Part shown: positions 24,701-34,944 of the stretch, one piece after another | Layout of the letters: every line of letters starts with the position of its first letter | Position numbering within the stretch: position 1 is the stretch's first letter | Assembly (NCBI RefSeq): GCF_963259705.1 | Contig: NC_081851.1 | Span: forward strand, 13,614,145 to 13,678,144 | Direction: 5' to 3' | DNA length: 64,000 bases | Source of the DNA: Myotis daubentonii | Lineage: Eukaryota > Chordata > Mammalia > Chiroptera > Vespertilionidae | The notes under the pieces: generated by a model | The model's database searches: none | Seen by the model: the letters and a program-made list of their open reading frames with translations, nothing else | What the model was told of the DNA's origin: nothing | Program-made: the position numbers and the translations under genes

Positions 24701-27700
24701 TGATCGTCTGGTTCCCAAAGCCACCCCTGGGCATGGAGCCCACGACCTGGGCATTGGCCTGGCCGGGCAGGCCCTGTCTCTTTGGAGGGCCTTCACTGCT
24801 GCCCACTTAAGCCACTGAGCTTAGCATATGACTCTTTGCTGGTAGCAGGTCACTGTGTCGGCAGCAGCCCCCGCCCAGTAGCAGAAAATCAGAGAAGGGC
24901 ACCACATAAACCTAAAGTGCCCCCCATCTGTTGTACACAGGATGCGAGAGTGTCTGACATGTACAGCCTCGTCTGGTTGGACGAGCGCACCTGCTGACAG
25001 GTGCGGGACTTCCCTGAGCCCGTTTCCCTAACAAGGAAGGGGTGGGGCTAAGATCTATCCCGGGTGTGAGGGCTGAGCCTCGGCCTCTCAATTCCACGGT
25101 CAGTCCACTGATCGGGGAGCTGGAAATAAATGGCTGTTCTGGTGAGTTTTTGTTCAACACCCAGTTCCTATGTGAACAGGTCACACACAACCTCTTGGAA
25201 AACCAACAGCCCTGGGCAGTTTCCCGGAAACGAGGGCTAAGGCACAGCAAACGGTACTATGGGCTCTTAGGTATCAGGCACATGCTGGGTGTGGGACGCC
25301 ATGGCTGGTCCCTCGCAGGCCCCCTCAGGGGAGGAGTCCGTGGGGCCGATTCCGGTCCCAGGGCCCAGCACACACCGGGAGCCGGTCAGCTCTTTCCCCT
25401 CATCTCTGCTCCCACCCAGGAGCCCTCCCAGAACCACTGGGCTGAGTCTCCCCCGAGCGCCTTCACAGTTTGGGAGCACGCATGCACCAGATGTGTCCCT
25501 TGCTCTAGGTGGCAGTTTCCCAAAGCTGGCCCCACACACGGTTCTAACAACTGGGAGTGGGCGGTAGCTCCTGCTTTTCCATCTTGTGTTCACTTTCCCG
25601 CACCAGCCAGAACCCAAGGTTCTTGGGAGAAGGGAAGCCGTGGACCTGCCGCCAGTGGACACGGTTCTGATCAAAGCCTGGCAGCGGGAAGGGTTTGCTC
25701 ACAGACTTGGGAGTCACCCGGGCACTGTCTCTCTGCCCATCCCCGGCCCTGCGCCAGGTGCCCTCTGTTTTTGCACATTCACTCCTCACATGAGCCCTGA
25801 GAAGGAGGCAGGGACAGTCCCTTCTCACACAGGAAGAGGCTCTGCACTCACCTACTCTACGACCACCGACTCTTCTTACTCCAACTCTTCACACCGACTC
25901 TTCACACACAGACAATTCACACCGACTCCGCACCACCAACTCCGCACCACCAACTCCGCACCCACCGACTCAGCACCCTCCAACTCCACGCCCACCGACT
26001 CCACGCCCACCGACTCCGCACCTAACATTCCACTGTCTCCTTGGCCCCCCAACCAAACTGCTCTAGGCCCAGCATTCTAAACGGCTCTGCCAGAGGCTCA
26101 TGCCCCATGCTAAGTGCTTTAGGAATACACAAAAATTAAGACACTCTCTCCATGAAGATTAAGATCTATCTGGCACATAAAATATAAAGAAACATAAAGG
26201 TTATGTTTATAGATCCTATACCATTATAAATGGAAATTAACCACTTCATTCTGATATGTCTGTCTATGTTTCAAAAAATTATTTTTTCCCATCTGCCACA
26301 TTACAGAAATTTGATTTGTTCCTTTCAGGGAACAACACAATCATTTTATTTTGTGAAGTCTTACCTACAGAGCCCAGCTCGGAAATTCTCCCCATCGACT
26401 GTCAATAGTTCATACATAAGACCCCTCAAGTCCACCAGTCAATTGCCTAAAAAACAATTTGACAGACCACTCACTAATGTGTAGTTTATAAGAAAAATGA
26501 ACAAAGTAAAGCTATATATTTGAAAAATATTTTATATACATATATATTTTTAAAAATATATATTTTATTGATTTTTTACAGAGAGGAAGGGAGAGGGTTA
26601 GAGAGTTAGAATCATTGATGAGAGAGAAGCATCGATCAGCTGCCTCCTGCACACTTCCCACTGGGGATGTGCCCACAACCAAGGTACATGCTCTTGACCA
26701 GAATCAAACCTGGGTCCCTTCAATCCCCAGGTCAGCCCTCTATCCAGTGAGCCAAACTGGCTAGGGCTATACTTTATATATTTTTTAAAAAATATATCTT
26801 TATTGAGTTCCGAGGGGAAAGGAGAGATAGATAGAAAGAAACATCAATGATGAGAGAGAAGCATTGATCAATTGCCTCCTGCACGCCCCATAATGGGGAT
26901 CAAGCCCCCAACCAGGGCATATGCCCTGACTGGGTATCTAATGGTGACCTCCTGGTCATAGTGATACACTCAATCACTGAGCCATGCCGGCCAGACTGGA
27001 AAATATTTTAACAAAAGGACTTTGTATATAGCTTTCTGTGCAAGGAGTACTAAATTAGCACATGCAAGAAAGACATTTAGAGAACAAATATACAGGCGCC
27101 CTCGGAACAGAATTTAAACATTTAGGCTGCCAATCAATTATTTCTAAACTAGTAATGTTTTACTTGGGTTAATTAAAATCTCATTTTTAATTTAAGATAA
27201 ATTCAAATTGTTTAAAGTAGATGAAATCTTTGGACTTAGATTGGGGGTGAGGGGGAGAGTACTGATTAGCATGTCGATTCATTATCCAGCTCCAATGACT
27301 GTTATAAAATTACTGAAAGTGAATCTGGACAAGCAATGGGTCCGGGCTGCTGGTCACTCCTTGAGCCAATGAAGCAGAGACAGGGTTGAGATCATTTATT
27401 CCATGAATGCAGGAGAAGGAGAGAGCAGCAGGTCACCCACAAACGTCTGCTCTACCCCCTGTCCCCTACCCCTGATAAGCCAGCTGCTTATCTTGGGTAG
27501 AAGGACAAAGATCCCATGGGAAAGCAGACATTTCTGGCCTGGGAAAGTAGGAAGGTATAGTGGTTACAGGTTACAGGCAACTCTGGCTGGGGGTTGGCAG
27601 AGGCCGGGTGGCTCCGGGACCAGATTACAGGCAACGAGGTTGCTGATCTAGGCCTTTCTCAGAAAGGAGGGTGGCCTGCATTCCCTTGTTAGCTCCCATG

Positions 27701-29579
27701 TCCCAGGGCGGACAACTCTCCACCAGATCAGAACGTGATTTCCCTCATTAGAACAGAACAATCATGGTTAACAGAGCACCATTAATATTCCTTGTAATCA
27801 TAGCGAGTCCCCAACAGTCTAGTCCTGCCCCGAACAAAAGAACAAAACTGAAAAAAATCCCACCTAAAGTGGTTACTTTTTCATAACTATCTCAATCAAT
27901 TCCTCATACAGAAGCTATTCCATAAATCTAACCGCCTTCATTTGTCGGCAGCATGATGAGATTTCAATTAATGTCCAACGAAATGTGATCTAACCTGGAA
28001 ACAAATTTATAGATGCAGTGACCTGAAGTGAGAACAAAGCAAATAACATGTACTTTAAGGAATCTTGAGATAATGAAAACTATTTATCATTATGCAAATC
28101 AAGATTTCAAGAACAGTTGAATTGATGAGCTTATGCCAAAGGGATATAAACTGGATGATAAAATTTCAAACTCTCTGCTCCCAGTTTTCAGGGCCAACAT
28201 TTTAGAGAAACGATGCAAAATTTATGAACCTAGCGCTATTTTTAAGGAAAATACATAAGAATGAGACAGAAAACAGGATGAGGCCGAGTGAAACCACAAA
28301 AGAGTGAGCACAAGCCTGACACAGTGAAGAGCACATTGTACACATTGCATCTCATTCAATCAACTCAAAGTCATCAAGGTGTCCCATGAACTCCCATGGA
28401 CTGAGCTGTATTTTGGACCACGGATATGCACAAAGGTTAGGAGTCACAGAATGTTTTCTTTTCTAAAAATTGGTCCACGACATGGCCGGTGTGGATCAGT
28501 TTGCTGGAGCATCATTCTCTACACGGAAAGGCTGTGGGTTCAATTCCCGGTCAGGGCAAATACCTAGGTTGGGCATTCAGTCTCCAGGGGGAGTGTGTAT
28601 GAGAGGCAACCAATTGATGCTTTTCTCTCGCATCAATGTTTCTCTCTCTCAAATCAATAAGCACATCCTTGCCATAGGATTTAAAGAAAAAGTGGGTTCC
28701 ATTAGGTCGAAGAAAGTCATTCTCAAATTTTCAGTTATCAATTCTTAGCAACTTCTCCAATAGTTTCAAAGAATACCTTGAAGCTAACTAAACCAGCAAT
28801 ACCATTCTTTTCTTTATACAAGCAGGTTTACCGGCACCCGAGCCTTGTCGGCCTGGTTCAGTGGTTGAGTGTCAACCTATGAACCAGAACCAGGCAGTTA
28901 TGGTTGGCTTCCAGGTCGGGGCCCATGTCCCAGTTGTGGCCTCCATCCCCAGTGCGGGGTGTCCAGGAGAGAGCCAATCAATGGTTCTCATCATTGGCGT
29001 TTCTCTTTCACGCTCCGTCTCCAGTTTTCTGTGAAGTCAATAAAAGTATATGTAAAATAAGAATTCTCCTCAAAAAAATTAACAAAGAAGTAAGGGTAGA
29101 GGATGCCCTGACTGGAGAGGGCGGTGGGTCTCTGCTGTGGCCTCAAGTAAAAATACCTGGGGAGGTTACATAGACAAGCCGCTCTCCTGCTGGGCTAATG
29201 CCTCCGGTCCTGGTGGGCCCTCTTCCAAAGTGATCAGAAGGTCTATGGTGATTCTGCTGCTCAGCCGAGTCCAGCACCACTGGCTAAGTGTGGGGGATGC
29301 TGATCTCACAGGGACTCACTGCACACGGGCCCCTCACAGGGTCTCACCGCAGAAACACAGCTGCCATTTGATCCCTCGCAACTCTTGCTGACCAGGCCGG
29401 GCACCCGACTCACTGCTCCAACTACCTCCCACCCTTCCACGGTGGGTCCACGTTCACAGGGAACTCACTTCCCCTCTTAGCAATTTCCTCAGTTTCTCCA
29501 CAGGCTCAGGCTCACAGCCCGGAATCCTCCGCATGTCAATGTTCTTCAGAACCAACATCGTGTCCAGCACACAGCGAAC
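15603..29579 (-). CDS. Coiled-coil protein gene, seven joined exons
   Basis: Seven minus-strand exons have AG/GT borders and compatible phases: 29579-29469 (111 bp), 23700-23571 (130), 22581-22487 (95), 22347-22231 (117), 19529-19348 (182), 17180-16994 (187) and 15731-15603 (129, ending TAA). Together they total 951 bp, 317 codons with the stop. The protein is rich in Glu, Gln, Leu, Arg and Lys with heptad-like spacing from exon three onward, so a long coiled coil is expected. The 5' part is missing here; a CpG-rich promoter and candidate first exon lie near 40.2 kb. No open-frame damage was seen. I do not recognise the family, so no function is given; a structural or adaptor role is only a guess. 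Confidence 0.75.
15925..16020 (+). repeat. MER5A-like remnant
   Basis: Contains CCCACATGTGGCCACTGAGCA followed by an ACACAGCCAGTCTGAGCA-type block, as in MER5A. Lies in the intron before the terminal exon of the coiled-coil gene. Confidence 0.5.
16061..16272 (+). mobile_element. Ves-type SINE
   Basis: Head GGTGTGGCTCAGGTGGTGGA, then GATCCCCAGTAGGGGGCGTG, CAGGAGGCAGCCCATCA and a CT-rich end with AAAAATAAAT. Confidence 0.85.
16548..16770 (+). mobile_element. Ves-type SINE
   Basis: Head CCCTAACCAGTTTAGCACAG, box B-like CCAGGTTCGAAACCGGTCAA, CT-rich end, AATCAAGAAAAATAG tail. It lies next to the second-last exon of the coiled-coil gene. Confidence 0.88.
16994..17180 (-). CDS. Coiled-coil gene exon
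   Basis: Acceptor CCACTCGCAG, donor GTGAGG, phase 2 to 0. Encodes 62 further codons with [20 protein letters not shown] and repeated leucine heptads. Confidence 0.82.
17880..18165 (+). mobile_element. Ves-type SINE with expanded CCCT tract
   Basis: Diverged head (CAGCTGAGCAGTGATAGCAT), box B-like GTCACAGGTTGAATTCCCAG and a (CCCT)n-like run at about 18047-18092 in place of the usual CT-rich stretch. Confidence 0.75.
18355..18505 (+). repeat. MIR SINE
   Basis: Contains CTGGATTTGAGTCCTGACTG and TGAATCTCTCTGAGCCTCTT with TTTCCTCATCTGTTTGAAA, the core and 3' part of MIR. Confidence 0.7.
18506..18725. repeat. Possible ancient DNA-transposon fossil
   Basis: The block AATTCTCAGGATTCGCGGTA with CTATGGAGCCCCCGCGAGCA looks like the ends of an old mammalian DNA transposon family, but I cannot name it with confidence. 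Confidence 0.3.
19348..19529 (-). CDS. Coiled-coil gene exon
   Basis: Acceptor CCCTCTGGGCAG, donor GTAACC, phase 0 to 2. A Gly/Glu/Gln-rich start is followed by a strong helix with a run of four alanines ([19 protein letters not shown]). Confidence 0.82.
19868..20015 (+). mobile_element. L1 3' UTR fragment, target of the FBXO31 retrocopy
   Basis: GATCAACCAAAGGACTTCTA, GGACACATATG and TAATAACTTAATCAA are the terminal blocks of the local L1 3' UTR. The last 15 bases recur at 21844-21858, followed by the L1's own tail (TAAAAATATTTT). The L1 end was therefore split by the retrocopy. Confidence 0.85.
20001..20015 (+). repeat. Left target-site duplication of the retrocopy
   Basis: TAATAACTTAATCAA, identical to 21844-21858. 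A 15-bp duplication fits L1-driven retrotransposition. Confidence 0.8.
20016..21583 (+). pseudogene. FBXO31: FBXO31 processed pseudogene (retrocopy)
   Basis: The intronless copy follows the FBXO31 protein in one frame from an ATG at 20042 to a stop at 21581-21583: N-terminal [11 protein letters not shown], an F-box part ([20 protein letters not shown]), then HILGLW and [16 protein letters not shown], and the C-terminal PFVLPVGVS and [11 protein letters not shown] blocks. FBXO31 is the substrate receptor of an SCF ubiquitin ligase. Four in-frame stops (20294 TAG, 20384 TAA, 20675 TGA, 20948 TAA) and an in-frame loss of roughly 25 codons before LPPS disable it. No net frameshift is seen. A CAG-type run gives a polyglutamine near 21163. 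The copy lies antisense in an intron of the coiled-coil gene. Confidence 0.95.
21575..21710 (-). mobile_element. Ves-type SINE fragment
   Basis: Reverse-oriented: GATGTTTAGAGAGGGTGGGG, AGAATCGATGTGAGAGAAA, then GGTTGCCTCCTGCCCAAGCC. It directly follows the pseudogene reading frame and lies inside the target-site duplications. Confidence 0.75.
21720..21838 (-). mobile_element. SPIN-type hAT element, truncated
   Basis: Begins with the terminal repeat CAGTGGTTCTCAACCTTCCT and continues AATGCTGTGACCCTTTAATA..., the reverse complement of the right half of the SPIN element at 51972-52196. It breaks off at GATTAATCACA. It lies between the FBXO31 retrocopy and the right target duplication. Confidence 0.88.
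21844..21858 (+). repeat. Right target-site duplication of the retrocopy
   Basis: TAATAACTTAATCAA, matching 20001-20015 exactly. It is preceded by a short A-rich stretch (ATTAAAAAA) that may be a worn poly(A) tail. Confidence 0.75.
22231..22347 (-). CDS. Coiled-coil gene exon
   Basis: Acceptor TTTGGCTCTGCAG, donor GTAGGC, 39 codons, phase 0 to 0. Starts [20 protein letters not shown], continuing the coiled coil. Confidence 0.8.
22487..22581 (-). CDS. Coiled-coil gene exon
   Basis: Acceptor CTCTTCAG, donor GTAACA, phase 1 to 0. Encodes [20 protein letters not shown] followed by EENQQLRKE, with a clear leucine heptad pattern. Confidence 0.8.
23571..23700 (-). CDS. Coiled-coil gene exon
   Basis: Acceptor CTGCACTAG, donor GTAGGC, phase 0 to 1. 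The peptide runs [20 protein letters not shown] and on through [11 protein letters not shown]; acidic and helical. Confidence 0.75.
24186..24602 (+). mobile_element. HeliBat-type Helitron, 0.4 kb
   Basis: Starts TCCTATAGAATAAAAACCTA after an A and ends CTAG (24599-24602) before a T. The hairpin ACACGAATTTGTGT (24576-24589) precedes CTGGGCCG. Non-autonomous, in the intron between the 23.6 and 29.5 kb exons of the coiled-coil gene. Confidence 0.88.
24612..24785 (-). mobile_element. Ves-type SINE
   Basis: Reverse-oriented: ATACTTTTATTGATCTCAGA, ACATCAATGATGAGAGAGAA, then GGGCATGGAGCCCACGACCT. The 5' head is lost. Confidence 0.85.
25856..26030. repeat. Minisatellite of ACCGACTC/CACC units
   Basis: Repeated ACCGACTC, CACCAACTCCGC and CACGCCCACCGACTC blocks of about 12-18 bp, with two adjacent perfect 15-bp copies (CACCAACTCCGCACC type). 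The Thr/Pro/Ser-rich frame across it is a by-product. Intronic. Confidence 0.85.
26545..26768 (-). mobile_element. Ves-type SINE
   Basis: Reverse-oriented and nearly complete: TTTTATTGATTTTTTACAGA, ATCATTGATGAGAGAGAAGC, CTGCCTCCTGCACAC, GCCAAACTGGCTAGGGC. Confidence 0.92.
26778..26998 (-). mobile_element. Ves-type SINE
   Basis: A second reverse copy directly after the first: CTTTATTGAGTTCCGAGGGG, ACATCAATGATGAGAGAGAA, CACTGAGCCATGCCGGCCAG. Confidence 0.9.
27300..27816 (-). mobile_element. Solo LTR, reverse orientation
   Basis: Read on the minus strand it begins TGTTGGGGACTCGC and ends TTTTATAACA, the TG..CA borders of an LTR. A polyadenylation signal (GGAATAAATG) lies near 27395. Length is about 517 bp. 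No internal proviral sequence and no clean target duplication were seen; the class is unassigned. Confidence 0.65.
28485..28690 (+). mobile_element. Ves-type SINE
   Basis: GGCCGGTGTGGATCAGTTTG head, GGTTCAATTCCCGGTCAGGG, GAGAGGCAACCAATTGATGC, CT-rich end, AATCAATAAGCAC tail. Confidence 0.9.
28850..29060 (+). mobile_element. Ves-type SINE
   Basis: GGCCTGGTTCAGTGGTTGAG head, CAGGTCGGGGCCCATGTCCC, AGAGAGCCAATCAATGGTTC and a CT-rich end with GTCAATAAAAGTATATG. Confidence 0.88.
29469..29579 (-). CDS. Coiled-coil gene, most 5' firm exon
   Basis: Acceptor TTTTTAAG and donor GTGAGT flank 37 codons, phase 0 to 0. The peptide starts [16 protein letters not shown] and ends [10 protein letters not shown]. 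It is likely a helical domain ahead of the coiled coil. The acceptor's pyrimidine tract is weak. Confidence 0.65.
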
Positions 29580-29584
29580 CTTAA

Positions 29585-31608
29585 AAACATAAAGAAAAGA
29601 AAGGGAGAGCCATCCATTTCAAATGGCCATCACTTCAACTTGGGAAGAAACAAACCAACTCTGCACGTGGCCACCACTGCTGATAAACCCGATGGTCGCA
29701 GGCAGACCATCCCCACTCCAGCCTCTGCAGCCTTTTAACCTCCCCCGGCACCAGACCCCCGCCAGACCTCCACCGGGGCCTGGACCACTACCCACAGAGC
29801 TCCCCTTCCCTCTCCTGCTCCCCTCCACCCTCGTCCTCCCACTGGTTCCCCCCCCTCCCTGCACTCCTCCCTCCTGGCCCTGGGCTCTGAGCCACCCCTC
29901 CTCTCCACAACATTGGCCAGTCCTTCTCCACCCCTTGCGTGTACACTCTTTAACTTTTCAAGTGGAAAGAATGTCACACTGAGAGAAAAGTTGCAAGCAC
30001 AATTCAGAGACCTCCCAGACAAGCCTGTCTGAGATTTCCCCAAGTATTCACTTTTCAGTGAGAGCATTCTCACATCATCACACCCACCCCTTCACAGTGT
30101 CCACTGTGTATGTTAAGGGCTGTGCGTCCTCAGAGGGCTCAGACCACAGCACATCTCAGTGAGCATTTCGGGTTTCAGAATGGTCGCGTCCTCCCTTTTG
30201 AGCCTGTGTCTCCTGCATGCACTGCTGTCCACTAAAGGCTCAGCTGAGAACATGGGCTGACCCCACCTTCCCTCCCACCCATTCGCCGCCTGGTCAGTTC
30301 CAACTCCCACACCCTCTCCCACACCCACATCCACTACCACAGAGCTAATCCTCCCACCACCGTCTCTGACCCCTGAAGGGGGTCTTCCTGCCTGACCACC
30401 TCCGTCTTCTACGTTGTAGCCACGGTGACCGTTAGCACGAACCCTTCCCAGGCCATTTTCCCACTCAGAACCCTCCAGGTGTCTCCAGGATCAACGCCCA
30501 AGTCCTTGGAACGGCCTCTGCCCTGCTCCCCTGTGGGACCAACAGGCACCCTCTCCCTACTCCTCACACATCCCTCGGGGCTCCCCTGCCCTCCCCTATC
30601 TCTGATCTGCACAAAAGGAAAAGAGGCAGGAGCTCTGCTCAGCCCTGTGTTCTACAAGGGGAAACTGAGGCTTGGAAGACTCAGGTCACATTGCTGTGCA
30701 CTGCTGAGCCAGAAGTCCAGGTCGCTGACACCTGAGCCCCGAGCCACACGGCCTTCCTCAGTGAACATTTGTTGAACAGATGAGTGTGAATTAAATCGAT
30801 TCTTAACTCACAAAATACCCGAGTTTTAGTAAAGGAATAAGGTTTGCTCACACACTCACGATAAAAACATCTTCATCCCCGGAGCAGACGATAAGAGATG
30901 GGCTAGGGCATGGCCCACAGCATTTCCCCACTTATTTCACCTGCTGCTCAGCATCTGCGCACTTAGGCACTTAGGAGGCAGCTCGAGGGACCCACCGTCC
31001 CTGGTCTGGTCCCGGAACGTGCTGCCTGCCCCGCTGGCTTTGCCCTGGTCTCTCTGATCATTGCCAGGGACACAGCATCATGTTTTCTCAATGAAAATCC
31101 CCATTTCTCAGCCTGAACAGGATCAGTTCCTTATCTTTCTCTGTGAAAGTTCCAGTCAGTTTTTCCAACATGTAGGAGATGCGGAGAGACTGTACCAGGT
31201 GGAAGTCATACATCAGTGCAAGGATGGTGAGCCAGCTGCCACCCTCTGTGCCTGGCTTCCCTTTCTATAGACGTCATCGAACTTCCTCAGCGCGGCCTCC
31301 AGAGAGGGAGCTCAGACCTGCAAGAGTGAAACAGACCCAGCGTCATCGCACACACCTGACCATCGTGGCAGCGCGCTCCTCTCAGAGACCCTTCTTGTCA
31401 TCCAGCTGAGGCGTTTATGCTGAAAGAGTCAGTCCTTTTAAAACCAGCGCATCAACTGGTAGGACACTCACGGCCACGGGACATACCCTGTAACACCCGG
31501 TCTGAGTGTGCAGGGTTGGCACAGGGCCACGTGGACTGCTGGCTGCAGCCCAGAGCAACCCGCCACAGCACTGGGACCTGCCTGCGAGCCACCCTCTCGC
31601 CTTCTCAG
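29585..31608. other. Intron-like stretch, possible decayed exon
   Basis: Mostly C/T-rich unique sequence (29.7-30.6 kb) that opens long spurious frames. On the minus strand at about 31060-31310 two short protein-like runs occur in different frames (LEAALRKFDDVYRK, then MYDFHLVQSLRISYMLEK). Neither has clean splice borders, so I do not call an exon. Confidence 0.4.
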
Positions 31609-31611
31609 TCC

Positions 31612-34600
31612 AGTTACCAATGATATCAAAGAAGAAATTAAAAACATCCTGGAAACTAATGACAATGAAAACACAACAATCCAAAACCTATGGGACACAA
31701 TGAAAGCAGTCCTGAGAGGGAAGTTTATAGCTCTACAGGCCTATCTCAAAAAAAAAGAAAAAATGGTAGTAAATCATCTAACTCTACAACTCAAAGAATT
31801 AGAAAGAGAGCAACAAGAAAACCCCAGAGTGAGCAAAAGGAAGGAGATGATAAAGATTAGAGCAGAAATAAGGACACAGAGACCAAAAAAAAACAAAAAA
31901 AAACAATACAGAACATCAATGAAACCAAGAGCTGGTTCTTTGAAAGGATAAACAAGATTGACGAACTGCTAGCAAGACTCACCAAGAAGCAAAGAGAGAG
32001 GACCCAAATAAACAAAATCAGAAACGATAGAGGCGAAATAACAACAGACCCCACAGAAATACAAATGATTGTTAAAAAATACTATGGGCAGCTCTACTCC
32101 AACAAACTAGACAACCTGGAGGAAATGGACAAATACCTAGAAAAATACAACATTCCACAACTCAATCAGGAAGAATCTAAAAATCTCAATAGGCCTATAC
32201 TATGGAAGAAATTGCAGCAGTCATCAAAAAGCTTCCATCAAACAAAAGCCCAGGACCAGACGGCTTCACAGGGGAGTTTTACCAAACATTCAAGGAAGAA
32301 CTAAAACCTATCCTCCTCAGACTACTACAAAAAATTCAAGAGGAAGGAACACTTCCAAGCTCATTCTATGAAGCCAGCATCACCCTAATACCAAAACCAG
32401 GTAAAGACAACACAATGAAAGAGAATTACAGGCCAATATCCCTCATGAACATAGATGCCAAAATCCTCAACCCAATCTTAGCACATCGGATCCAGCAGTA
32501 CATCAGAAGGATCATACACCATGACCAAGTAGGATTTATCCCAGGGATGCAAGGATGGTACAATATCTGCAAATCAATAAACGTGATACATCACATAAAC
32601 AAATTGAAAGAAAAAAACCCATATGGCATATCAGTTGATGCAGAAAAAGCATTTGACAAAATCCAACACGCATTTTTGATAAAAACTCTCAGCAAGATGG
32701 GAGTAGAAGGATCATACCTCAACATAATAAAAGCCATATATGACAGGCCCACAGCCAACATCATACTCAATGGACAAAAACTAACACCATTTCCCCTATG
32801 GACAGGAACAAGACAGGGATGCCCACTCTCAGCACTCCTGTTCAACATAGTACTGGAAGTATTAGCCATTGCAATTAGACAAGAAGTAGAAATAAAAGGC
32901 ATCGAAACTGGAAAAGAGGAAGTAAAACTGTCCTTATTTGAAGACGACATGATATTATACATACAAAACACTAGAGACTCCATCAAAAAACTACTAGACT
33001 TAATACACGAATTTGGCAATGTAGCAGGATACAAAATTAACCCAAGATATCTGAGGCATTTCTATACACCAACAGTGAACTTTCAGAAAGAGAAACTAAA
33101 AAAACAATCCCATTTACCATCGCACCAAAATAATTAAGCTACCTAGGAATAAACTTAACTGAAGAGGTAAAAGACCTCTACTCAGAAAACTACAGGACGT
33201 TGAAAAAAGAGATAGAGGAAGACATAAACAGATGGAAGAACATACCGTGTTCATGGATTGGTAGAATCAACATCATTAAAATGTCCATACTACCCAAAGC
33301 AATCTATAAATTCAACGCACTTCCCATTAAAATAACAACAACATACTTCACAGACCTAGAACAAACTCTCCAAAAATTCATCTGGAATAAAAAAAAGACC
33401 CCGAATAGCAGCAACAATCCTGAGAAAGAACAAAGTAGGTGGGATCTCAATACCAGATATCAAGATGTATTAAAAAAGCCAATGTTCTAAAAACTGCCTG
33501 GTACTGGCACAAGAACAGACATACAGAGCAATGGAATAGAACAGAGAGCCCAGAAATTGGCCCGAACCAATATGCTCAATTAATATTTGACAAAGGAGGC
33601 AAAAACATACAATGGAGTCAAGATAGTCTCTTCAATAAATGGTGTTGGGAAAATTGGATAGATATATGCAAGAAAATGAAACTAGACCACTAACTTACAC
33701 CATACACAAAAATAAACACAAAATGGATAAAGGACTTAAATGTACTACAGGAAACCATGAAAATTCTAGAAGAATCCAAAGGGAACAAAATCTCAGACAT
33801 ATGCCGAAGCAATTTCTTCACTGATACAGCTCCTCCTAGGACACTTGAAACTAAAGAGAAATGAACAAATGGGACTACATCAAAATAAAAAGCTTCTGCA
33901 CAGCAAAAGAAACCATCAACAAAACAATGAGAAAACACACTGCGTGGGCAAACATATTTGCCAATGTCATATCTGATAAGGGCCTAATCTCCAAAATTTA
34001 TAGAGAACTCATACAACTTAACAAAAGAAGATAAACAATCCAATCAAAAAATGGGCAAATGATCTAAATAGACTCCTTTCAAAAGAGGACATTCAGAAAG
34101 CCAAGAGACATGAAAACATGCTCAAAGTCACTAATCATCCGAGAGATGCAATTCAAAACAACAATGAGGTAACATCTCACACCTGTCAGACTGGCTATCA
34201 TCAACAATTCAACAAACGACAAGTGCTGGAGAGGATGTGGAGAAAAAGGAGCACTTGTGCACTGCTAGTGGGAATGCAGACTGGTGCAGCCACTATGGAA
34301 GACACTATGGAGTTTCCTCAAAAAACTAAAAATGGAACTTCCATTTGACCCTGTGATCCCACTTCTTGGAATATATCCCAAGAAACCAGAAACACCAATC
34401 AGAAAGGATATATGTACCCCTCCGTTCATAGCATCACAATTCACCATAGCTAAGATCTGGAAACAGCCTAAGTGCCCATCAGTAGATGATTGGATTAGAA
34501 AACAGTGGTACATCTACACGATGGAATACTATGCTGCTGTAAAAAAGAAGGAACTCTTACCATTTGCAACGGCATGGATGGAACTGGAGAGCATTATGCT

Positions 34601-34928
34601 AAGTGAAATAAGCCAGTCGATGAAGGAAAAGTACCACATGATCTCACTCATTCATGGATAATAGAGACCATTATAATCTTTTGAACAATAATAGATACAG
34701 AGGCAGAGCAGCCTCAAACAGATTGTCAACTGCAACGGGAAGGCCGGGGAGGGTTGGGGGGCAGTAGGGAGTGGGGTAAGAGATCAACCGAAGGACTTGT
34801 ATGCATGCATATAAGCATAACCAATGGACATAAGACACTGGGGAGTAGGGGAGGCCAGGGGATTGTCTTGGGCAGGGGGAAAAAAGGGACACATATGTAA
34901 TACCCTTTGTAATATTGTAAGAAATAAA
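31612..34928 (+). mobile_element. L1 copy, 5'-truncated, most of ORF2
   Basis: Starts within ORF2 ([20 protein letters not shown]), passes through the reverse transcriptase (a 311-codon frame, 32202-33137), the C-terminal part and a 3' UTR ending near 34928 in an A-rich tail. The RT active-site motif reads FEDD instead of FADD near 32937, and several frameshifts break the frame (for example 31900, 33040, 33480). Dead copy. Confidence 0.93.
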
Positions 34929-34944
34929 AAACAAAAACAAAATA

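Noticed and set aside
28485..28560. tRNA-like sequence with box A/B features
   Set aside because: It is the tRNA-derived head of a Ves SINE; the CT-rich end and A-rich tail follow.
29623..29982. Pro/Leu-rich 119-codon frame
   Set aside because: It lies in a C/T-rich low-complexity stretch; composition explains it.
32202..33137. 311-codon reverse-transcriptase frame as a host gene
   Set aside because: It is part of an L1 ORF2 with flanking L1 sequence, frameshifts and a changed active-site motif.
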